Positions 33,301-42,800 of a stretch of DNA of 64,000 nucleotides are shown here, piece by piece. The notes under the pieces were generated by a model. The model ran no database searches, had not been told where the DNA came from, and saw only the letters and a program-made list of their open reading frames with translations. The position numbers were made by a program, and so were the translations under genes. Source of the stretch: Cafeteria roenbergensis (taxonomy: Eukaryota; Sar; Bigyra; Bicosoecida; Cafeteriaceae); NCBI GenBank assembly GCA_008330645.1, contig VLTN01000021.1, forward strand, positions 434,001 through 498,000, written 5' to 3'. Within the stretch, counting starts at the first letter, position 1, and each line of letters begins with the position of its first letter.

Positions 33301-36300
33301 CGGCTCCCTGGCCAGCGCCATGGTCACGTGGCGGGAGGCGACGGACGCGCGGCGCACGGCGCGGCGGGTGATGAGCCGCTTCGTGAAGCGGCACGCGCGG
33401 CAGGAGCTGGCGTTCGGACTGTCGCGCTGGCGGGAGGCGACGCGGCAGCTTCGGGAGGCGAGCCTGGCCGCGGAGGCCAGGCAGGCGATGGAGGCCGCCG
33501 CGGAGGCGGAGCGCCGGCGGATGGGCGAGGACCTGGCGCGGGCCAAGGAGGCGCACGCGGCCGAGCTGGCAGCCCAGACCGAGCGCATGCAGGCGAAGCA
33601 GCAGGTGCTCCTCCGGCGGTACATGGCCAGGATGCAGTCCGGCTCCCTGGCCAGCGCCATGGCCGCGTGGCGGGAGGCGACAGACGCGCGGCGCACGGCG
33701 CGGCGGGTGATGAGCCGCTTCGTGAAGCGGCACGCGCGGCAGGAGCTGGCGTTCGGACTGTCGCGCTGGCGGGAGGCGACGCGGCAGCTTCGGGAGGCGA
33801 GCCTGGCCGCGGAGGCCAGGCAGGCGATGGAGGCCGCCGCGGAGGCGGAGCGCCGGCGGATGGGCGAGGACCTGGCGCGGGCCAAGGAGGCGCACGCGGC
33901 CGAGCTGGCAGCCCAGACCGAGCGCATGCAGGCGAAGCAGCAGGTGCTCCTCCGGCGGTACATGGCCAGGATGCAGTCCGGCTCCCTGGCCAGCGCCATG
34001 GCCGCGTGGCGGGAGGCGACGGACGCGCGGCGCACGGCGCGGCGGGTGATGAGCCGCTTCGTGAAGCGGCACGCGCGGCAGGAGCTGGCGTTCGGACTGT
34101 CGCGCTGGCGGGAGGCGACGCGGCAGCTTCGGGAGGCGAGCCGGGCCGCGGAGGCCAAGCAGGCGATGGAGGCCGCCGCGGAGGCGGAGCGCCGGCGGAT
34201 GGGCGAGGACCTGGCGCGGGCCAAGGAGGCGCACGCGGCCGAGCTGGCAGCCCAGACCGAGCGCATGCAGGCGAAGCAGCAGGTGCTCCTCCGGCGGTAC
34301 ATGGCCAGGATGCAGTCCGGCTCCCTGGCCAGCGCCATGGCCGCGTGGCGGGAGGCGACGGACGCGCGGCGCACGGCGCGGCGGGTGATGAGCCGCTTCG
34401 TGAAGCGGCACGCGCGGCAGGAGCTGGCGTTCGGACTGTCGCGCTGGCGGGAGGCGACGCGGCAGCTTCGGGAGGCGAGCCTGGCCGCGGAGGCCAGGCA
34501 GGCGATGGAGGCCGCCGCGGAGGCCAGGCAGGCGATGGAGGCCGCCGCGGAGGCGGAGCGCCGGCGGATGGGCGAGGACCTGGCGCGGGCCAAGGAGGCG
34601 CACGCGGCCGAGCTGGCAGCCCAGACCGAGCGCATGCAGGCGAAGCAGCAGGTGCTCCTCCGGCGGTACATGGCCAGGATGCAGTCCGGCTCCCTGGCCA
34701 GCGCCATGGTCACGTGGCGGGAGGCGACGGACGCGCGGCGCACGGCGCGGCGGGTGATGAGCCGCTTCGTGAAGCGGCACGCGCGGCAGGAGCTGGCGTT
34801 CGGACTGTCGCGCTGGCGGGAGGCGACGCGGCAGCTTCGGGAGGCGAGCCGGGCCGCGGAGGCCAGGCAGGCGATGGAGGCCGCCGCGGAGGCGGAGCGC
34901 CGGCGGATGGGCGAGGACCTGGCGCGGGCCAAGGAGGCGCACGCGGCCGAGCTGGCAGCCCAGACCGAGCGCATGCAGGCGAAGCAGCAGGTGCTCCTTC
35001 GGGAGGCGAGCCTGGCCGCGGAGGCCAGGCAGGCGATGGAGGCCGCCGCGGAGGCGGAGCGCCGGCGGATGGGCGAGGACCTGGCGCGGGCCAAGGAGGC
35101 GCACGCGGCCGAGCTGGCAGCCCAGACCGAGCGCATGCAGGCGAAGCAGCAGGTGCTCCTCCGGCGGTACATGGCCAGGATGCAGTCCGGCTCCCTGGCC
35201 AGCGCCATGGCCGCGTGGCGGGAGGCGACGGACGCGCGGCGCACGGCGCGGCGGGTGATGAGCCGCTTCGTGAAGCGGCACGCGCGGCAGGAGCTGGCGT
35301 TCGGACTGTCGCGCTGGCGGGAGGCGACGCGGCAGCTTCGGGAGGCGAGCCTGGCCGCGGAGGCCAGGCAGGCGATGGAGGCCGCCGCGGAGGCGGAGCG
35401 CCGGCGGATGGGCGAGGACCTGGCGCGGGCCAAGGAGGCGCACGCGGCCGAGCTGGCAGCCCAGACCGAGCGCATGCAGGCGAAGCAGCAGGTGCTCCTC
35501 CGGCGGTACATGGCCAGGATGCAGTCCGGCTCCCTGGCCAGCGCCATGGCCGCGTGGCGGGAGGCGACGGACGCGCGGCGCACGGCGCGGCGGGTGATGA
35601 GCCGCTTCGTGAAGCGGCACGCGCGGCAGGAGCTGGCGTTCGGACTGTCGCGCTGGCGGGAGGCGACGCGGCAGCTTCGGGAGGCGAGCCTGGCCGCGGA
35701 GGCCAGGCAGGCGATGGAGGCCGCCGCGGAGGCGGAGCGAGAGCGGGTAGAGTTTTTGCAGCACAAAGTGGCCGAGGTGACTGCTCAGGCCCAAAGAACT
35801 GTTGCTGCCCGTGATCTCGTGCACCAGGTGTCTGCTGCAAGGAAAAATGCCGCTTTGTCCTCGGCACTTTCGGATGTGGCGGATGCCAAGAAGCTCGTTG
35901 CAAAGATGCCTTCCATCGTCCAGGCAGCTGTCTCTTCGGCAATGCAGGCTGCTACCCGCGAAGCTGCCTCAAAGGAGTCTGGCTTCGTCCGGGCATGGCT
36001 TGCGCGGGAAGAGTCCTTCCGCCACAAGTGGCGCCTTCGCGAAAAGGAAGTTGGACAGCAGAGCGTGTCATCCCCGTCTTGTCGTGGTTTGCTGGCCTCT
36101 GCGCGACTTGCTCGCACGCAGCCGAAGGCCGCGAAGAAACAGCTTGGAGACGATGCAGCAGGCGATGACCCACTCTTTGGGGGCCGTCATCTCGATGCGG
36201 AGAATCTCGATGTGGAGAATCTTGCTCTCAGCGCTGTGGAAAGCCCAGTGCACGTTCCCTGGCCCTCCGACTTTGACGGAGTTCACAGTGCTTCTGTGGA

Positions 36301-36652
36301 AGGCCCCGGATCCGTGCACCTCCAAGCAGCGCCAACTCGGCACCTTCAGCTCGCTGACCAGGCTGGAGCAGGCCCCGACTCGTCCGCACTTGCACACCCA
36401 ATCGGGTCTTCATGTTCGCAAATTCCAATGCGCACTGAAGCGAGTGGGAGCAAGCAAGGGCTTCCAGCCGAGCTCGACAGCTGTGTGGCATCGATTGCTC
36501 GTTCTGTCCCTCGTCTCCGCGAGGCCTTTCGCGCCGCCGTTCACGAAGACGCTGGCCCAAGCGTGAGCGCTCTTGAGCCAGTTGAGACTGAAATCTTTGA
36601 ATTGACTGCGCTTGTCGACCGCGCAAAGGTTCTCCTGGAAGACGCGGTGTAG
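24386..36652 (+). CDS. giant Sfi1-like (predicted centrin-binding) repeat protein, three exons
   Basis: Reconstructed as join(24386..24778, 24877..25030, 25158..36652), 4013 aa. Introns of 98 and 127 nt both start GTGAGT and end GGCAG and TTGCAG; phases match. Residues 1-650 hold a Ser/Arg-rich head, coiled coil, and single motifs AFVAWRSE, GFAAWRLT and VMTSWRV. Residues 660-3701 are 27 tandem 113-aa units. In each, residues 1-45 are charged helix, then LASAMAAWREAT and LAFGLSRWREAT follow with tryptophans at 61 and 94, exactly 33 apart. Sfi1 repeats are about 33 residues with a conserved Trp and hydrophobic spacing, each binding a centrin, so a basal-body or contractile-fibre scaffold is the best guess. 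The tail (3702-4013) has more coiled coil and disorder. Centrin binding is inferred, not shown. Confidence 0.75.
26588..35713 (+). repeat. tandem array of 27 units, 339 bp each, in frame
   Basis: Units start at 26588, 26927, 27266, 27605, 27944, 28313, 28652, 29021, 29360 and so on to 35375. Twenty-six are full 339-bp units. Unit 25 (34874-35035) keeps only 162 bp. Five units (starts 28313, 29021, 30407, 33149, 34535) are preceded by an extra 30 bp. The sum 26x339 + 162 + 5x30 equals the observed 9126 bp. A 28th unit is only begun, at 35714. Units differ at only a few positions: GCCGCGTGG versus GTCACGTGG (AAW or VTW), Leu or Arg before AAEA, Arg or Lys in EARQA, and two or three silent sites. 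Confidence 0.97.
31763..34534 (+). repeat. higher-order duplication of four units (2 x 1386 bp)
   Basis: Units 16-19 (31763-33148) and 20-23 (33149-34534) show the same order of variants: VTW/Leu; AAW with a silent GACAGA site/Leu; AAW/Arg with Lys; AAW/Leu plus a 30-bp insert. This marks a block duplication by unequal exchange. Confidence 0.85.
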
Positions 36653-36849
36653 GCGACTCGCACGGTTTGGCTTCCAGCAGGTGACTCGAGATTTACATTG
36701 TGTGACGCTTGCGCGAGGCGTTCGGGGGGTTCGAACTCGATGCAGCCACAGGTGACATGGGCTCGTGGCCGTCTTCTCCCGTGCCGCACGGCATTGTCTG
36801 GATCGGCGCAGGCTGACACTCAGCGCATTCATTATCCAGAGGGAAGGAC

Positions 36850-39800
36850 TCAATCAGGTGTCATCCCGCGACGGTGGGATACTACGCATGACATGGTCCA
36901 CCGAAGCAGCTCACTTGCGGTTATCATCCCGACCACTCGCAGCCGAGGATCCCCAGACTTTCGCCTGTGCTGCGTGGCGGTCTCTGGGACCAACCCGCTG
37001 GCGGAAATGGAGCAGCCAGCAGCGGGGCATTCGCCACTTCGGATGGATGCTTCCGCGGCCCGCAACATACCGGCTGGAGTCGGTTCCACGGTGCCCAAAG
37101 CTTGCCTGCGAGCCACGCAGGCAGCTTGGGGCAACGTGAGCCGGCCTTGGATCCCGTCGACAGGGTGGCCCCAGTCGTCGGCCTCTCCATCTGATTCCAC
37201 GAGGACGACTTCGTTGGCCTGGTGTGCGATCATCCTCTCCACCACGTCGTTGACGGTGTCACTGAGTCTTGCGCACACTGCTCCCGAGCCCATGCCACTG
37301 TCCTTTTGCAGGCCAGCTCCGTAGCCCACCAGCCTCAGAGCCAGGCTTGCTGGGTGCAGCCGAATCATGGAGTGGGACTGCCATGGCGCCTGCGCGGCGC
37401 CTCTCCACTCGGCTGCAACGAGCGATGGTTGCAGTCGCTCTTGCCCGACGACAGCACCTCCGTACGCATAACACGCCGCCGCTGAAGCAGCAGTCGGGAG
37501 CCAAGTCCAGAGTGCTTGGCGCGGCTCCGCCACAAGGCAAGCGGACGACGCTTGCCAGGCGCGTGCTGTTGCCGCCAATACCTCATCGCTGACGACAGGA
37601 CCTGCCAGACCTTTCTCTGCGCTGACAGAAAAGCCAAACGCGGATCCGTTGGATCCAGCTGAGTCAAGTGACTCTGGGTCCCCTCGACGGGAGCCTGGCA
37701 AAACACGCAGACCTTTCCGATCCGAGCCGCTGCGAGTCGCAGCTTCAGTCGGTGCCTGAGAGCGAGAAGCATGCTGCGCCGCCGCCGGAACGGGGCCGCT
37801 TTGCGCTTTGGCCGATGCAGCGCGAACTGCCAGGTCGTGCGGCAAAAGGAGCTGGTGGGGCAGCGCTGCCGCCGGCTTCCAATGCGACGACGCACCCGCC
37901 GCAGGCCCTGCCAGCCCCACTGCTGCTAGCCCCTCAGACGGGGCGGGTGCCACGCCGAGGAACGCCCCAACCGGCTGCAGGAGGGACGCGAGAGCATCGG
38001 ACGGTGCAGCCTCGGCCAAGGCCATGACGTGCTCCAGGCGAAGCACCCCGAGAACCGTGCCGGAAGGGTCGGATGCCTTGGAATGCACGCCATCGGATGC
38101 AGCGGTGTGGCGGACCCCTGCAGCGGCGGCAGCAGCAGCAGCAGCAGCCGCGCCGCGGCCAGCGGGCTTGCCGCGGCCAATTTCCTCTTCCAGATGCCGG
38201 CGCTGGCGCACAGCCGCCTCAGCTGCCGAAATGGGCCACTCAGCATCCAGGGCTTCGCCGCACGCGTCTCGAGTCGGGCAGGAGCGACACAGCCAGCCAA
38301 GGGCGGACTGTTCGGTCGCCGCTACTGCTTCCGCAGCCGCAGCTGCCGCGGCCTCTGCGGCCCCGGCCAGCTCGCGGGCGGCGTCGGCAGGTGCGCCTTC
38401 CTCGGCAGGCTCGTCAAAGTCATCCCCTGTGGCGGGATCGGCCGAAGCGTCTTGGGCAGCCACCTGCAGCGACCCTTCCGGCAGCTTGCCAAACACTTCA
38501 ATCAGCGCTGCTGCCGGCACCAGCGTTTCGGATTGGGGGCCGAGCACGGCCAACGGGCCTTGGCGGGCAGATGGCGGGTCAATGCTGTCAGGCGCGGGGC
38601 GGAAAAGGATGCGATCGTCGTCCACGGTGCCGGGCTTCACATTGCTGCGCCTTGGCCACATTGCCGAAACAGGTGGCGGGCCCCACAGTCTCCAGCCCCG
38701 TCCCCCCGCAACTGCACCTGCGTCGCTGGGGCTCAGGTCTGGCGCATCCAGCGCGTCGATCTCACCGCGCGCTTGCTTGGGCTGCCTGCTGGCCCGCTGG
38801 CGCGCGCTCGCCAAGCCTGCAGCGCCGCCCTGGAGTCGACCGCCGAAGGTGGCTCCCGGCCCGCGTGCGGGGGGGCCAGGGCCAGGGCCAGGGCCAGGCG
38901 CCGGCGCCTTGGCAGCGGCTGCTGCGGCAGCCGGGGCCTGCTGCGCACGCAGCCGCGCCCACTCCGGGTGGCTTGCCGTCACAGCCATCGCAGCGTCAGG
39001 GACCGACGCTCCGCGCGACACTGCTCGAAGCAGCTCGGTCCTGCTCGTCCACGCAGCCTCGACCCTCGCGGCTTCCAGGGCAGCGGCCGCCTCTTCTGTG
39101 TCCACCGCGTCTGCAGGCGAGGCCTGAACCACCACAGCCGCGGGCAGCCCCCTGATCAGGATGGACAGAAGCCCCTCCAGCACGGTGGCGGTGTGTGGAA
39201 CCGTGAGCGGAAGCGCCCTGTCGTGCGCGCCCATGGCCGACACGAGGCGCTGCAAGTCCCCCCGCGTCGATCTCATGCGTCTGACGGGAGCAGGCTGCGG
39301 CGGCGCGGCCCGGGCGGACCCAGCCCTTGCCCGGGGGCGCCTCACACCGCTGCTGGGAAGCGCCTGACTCTCCGGCTCAGGCTCCCTGTCCTCGCAAGCC
39401 CGAGCCACTGCCGCTGCCTCGTGGTGAGCGACCTCCGCTGCCGTCACAGGCGACGTGGGCTCCTCTGGCTGGCCGTCCGCAGCGGCCCCCGGCGCGCCCG
39501 CCGCTCCCACCGAGTCGCGGCCCAGTGGGCGGTGTGGCCGGCGCGCCGCCTGAGACGCCGGGGCCCTGCCGCGCCCGCGCGCCGCTGGGCCGCTCGCAGT
39601 GGCGCGAGGGCTGCCAACGGGAGAGCGCGACTCATCGTCATCGCCATCCGCCACCGCAAGCGCTGCGCCACTTGATAACGTGCACGCCACGACGAAGTGG
39701 TCGGGCTTGGCTCTACCGGCCGCAAACCAGCCCACCTCCGACGGCGCGCGAAGCGCGAGCCGTCGCACCGACCCCGCCACCGCATAACCGTCCCCAGGAC

Positions 39801-42800
39801 CGTCGAGGCCCCACCTGCCGAGAGTAGTCCTGCGCAGCGGGAGCCAGCGGGCGCCCCTGAGAGTGAGCCCGGGAGCCTCCAGGAGCAGCCGGAGGGCGTG
39901 AAGGTGCCTGACGAGCGCCTGCGGCTGGTTGCGCCCTGTGGCGCACGTGGTATCTGCGCAGATGGCGACTGCCTCCTCGCCCGACGCCAGCGCCGACCAC
40001 GCCGCGGCCATGCACTGGTCGGGCATCAGCGGGCGCCACAGTCGCGCAGCTGGGCTCTCCTCCTCGCCCCCGAACTGACTCAAGCCGAGCGCAACGGCCT
40101 GGGCCACGCGCTGGGCGCGCGGGGATTCGGGCTCGCTGGTCGCCCCCCTGCCCTTCGCGCGCCCTTCGCGCGCCTGCTGCTGCTGCTGCAGTTGCTGCTT
40201 CCGCTGCAGCTGCTTCTGCTGCGCTTGGTGCCTCGCGGCGGACGCAGCGGCCGCAGCGAGGGGCGTCGCCTCCAGCGCCGCCAAGGCGGGCGCGACCGCC
40301 CACTCCTGCCACGCCTTGGTCAAAACGTCCCGAAGTTGCCCAAGCGGCGCTGCGCTCAGCAGCGCTCGCGGGCTGCTTGCGCCAGGCTCACCCCGCGTCG
40401 CCGGGCAGTACGGCGGCCTGGGAACCGGTGGCAGCGGAATTTTGTCGTGAACCTCTGCAAGCCGTGCCAGGTCCAGCGCCGAGCAGGGGCCGCTGGACGC
40501 GGGGTGCATCCAGGGAGCGTCCAGCCAAGGCGCGTCCTGGAGCGTCTCCAGGTCGAGCTCGTGCGGCTTGGCGGCTGTCAGCCCGGCCACAGAGTCGGCG
40601 GCCGCAGTGGCACCAGCGCGTTGGGCGTCGGACGGCGTCGGCGCAGCGCCAGCGACGGGCGACTGGGCGGTCTTGGCCGAGTGGCCTGCGGAGCCGCGCC
40701 TGCCCGAGGAGGCGGGCTGGCGCTGTCGGCGGAGCGGCGAGGGGGAGGCCACCGCGTGCCTCGCGGCGCTGCGGCGAGAGGCAGAGCTCGCTCCGCCCGG
40801 GGAGCGCGGCGACGTCGCTGCCGACCTGGCAGCGCGGCCCGCGTGGCCTTTGCTGGAGGCCGAGCGAGGCGTCCCCGCGGCGGTTCGTCTGGCTGCGGGC
40901 GACCTGCCGGCCGGGCGCGCGGCAGAGCCGACGGGGTGCAAGTCCGCCGCCGGGGGCAAGTCGGTGCCCGGCGCCTGCTGCTGCGCCACAAAGGCCACCC
41001 ATGGCGCGGGCGCCTCCAAGCGAGCCTGCTGGCGGCGCAGCCTCCGCTCCTCGAGACGGCGCCGGGTCGCGACCAGGTCCCAGTACTGGCGGTCCAGGTC
41101 GGCGCGGAGCTGCATGAGCCGGCGGGCGATCCCCGAGACGAGGAAACTGACGATTCCTCGAGCCGACAGCAGGCCGCGGCACTCTGCGGGGGGCGGGGCG
41201 GCAGCGGCGGCGGCGACTGGCGCCCGGCCTGCCAGCCGGCCCGCCCGAGGCGAGAGCCGGTGGCCGGCCGCGCTGGCCTCGCCGCCTGCCCGGGACGGCG
41301 GGCCACCCGACGGGGCGCGGGGCGGCAGCAGCGGTGTGGCCGTCACCACGGCGCAACGGGGCGCAAACAGGAGTGAAGAGGGCGGCGGTTGCGGCAGCAG
41401 CGCATCGGGAACGCGCTGCCCCGCCAGCAGCACCGCCCGGTGAAACCGCGCGCCCGCCTCCCCCATGACAGCCTCGACGGGGAAGGGGCGAGTGGCAGGG
41501 AGGCCAGCCCCCGACCACGCGCCGCTTGGCAGGGCGAGGAGAGCGCCGCCCGCCTCCGCGCCCAGCTCCTCCCGTAGGGCCACGGGGCCGGAGCTGGGGC
41601 CGGCATCGCGGGTGTTCCCGATGAGCTTGCTGTGAGAGGGCGCTGACACGAGCTTTCGGCCGCTCATCTGAGACGCGAAGCTGTCCTGAGAGGGGATTCC
41701 ACAGGCAGAGCTGCCTGCGGACCCTTCCGACGGCATCGCCACGTCCCACACTCCGCCGGCGAGGCCGGGGGCGGACGCCGCTGCGCGGGCGTTCAGGGCC
41801 GGGGCGGACCTCGCAGCTGCCGCTGCGGCCGTCGAGCCCATGGCCCCGTCACCGCGCCGGCTGCGGGAGGCGGGCCGTGACAGGTCCACGCGCTTCGCGC
41901 TGGCAGCGGCCCGTGCGCCGATGGTCAGGAGCGACTCTGTGTTGCCGTGCACGGGCGTGGCCGCTGAGAGCACCGCAGCCACGATGCGCCGCTCCTCCTG
42001 CGACACCGTGGCGCGGCCAGCGTGCCACGCAGCGTCGGCCAGCTCCACGGCGTCCAGCCCCGTGCCGCCCTCCGCCCCCTCTTGGAACGACACAGCCGCC
42101 CTCAGGAGGCCTCTCTGCGCCGCATCCGCCTGCAGCAGGGCGGGCGGCGCGTCGCCCGATCCGAGTCCGTCTTGCTCCACGGTCGCCGTGGCGGTCGCCG
42201 CCGCCGCCGCCGCCGCCGCCTCCAGCGACGCCTTCGCAGCCGCAGCCTCCTCTGCTGCCAGCGCCGTCACAGCACCCACCGCGCCCGGCTCCAGTCCCGC
42301 GCTCAGCCACCCGGGGATGGACGGCATCGCCGCCGCAGCGTCAGGCCAGCCGAAGCCGTCACCCGCTGCCGCCCCGCCCGCTCGCCTCACTTTCCGGCCG
42401 TAGCCATCGCCCCGGTCGCCGCTGCTGCTGCTGCTGCTGCTGCTGCTGCCGCTGCCGTCGCTGTCATCGATCCCCACGATGTCGGGGTCGTCGAGGGCCT
42501 GACGGTCATCCCCGCCGGCACGGGCGGCGGCCGTCACGTCGACGCCAGCGTCGCCTGCAGCCGCCCACAGGTCGGCTGAGGCAGGGGCAGTCGCGGTCGT
42601 CCCCAGTCCTCGCCGCCTCCCCGGCTGGCCCAACCCCCTGGCGGCGAAAGGGCGGCTGCGCCTCGGCGTGGCGCTGGCAAGGGCGCTGTCCAGCGCTGCC
42701 CTGTCCTGCACCTCGAAGCAATCCACAGCCACCGCGGGCGTGCCCAGCGTGACAGGGAAGAGCACCTCTGGCGAGGCGGCCGCCCCGATGTCGTAGGCAG

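Noticed and set aside
26216-35824. Three further open frames of more than 3000 codons across the repeat array (two antisense, one sense)
   Set aside because: The unit length, 339 bp, is a multiple of three and the unit lacks stops in several frames, so each open frame is simply multiplied. Only the frame that joins the spliced upstream exons and a sensible tail is kept.
36700-36760. Possible tRNA: GGTTCGAACTC resembling a B box
   Set aside because: No T-stem, anticodon arm or acceptor stem can be folded around it.
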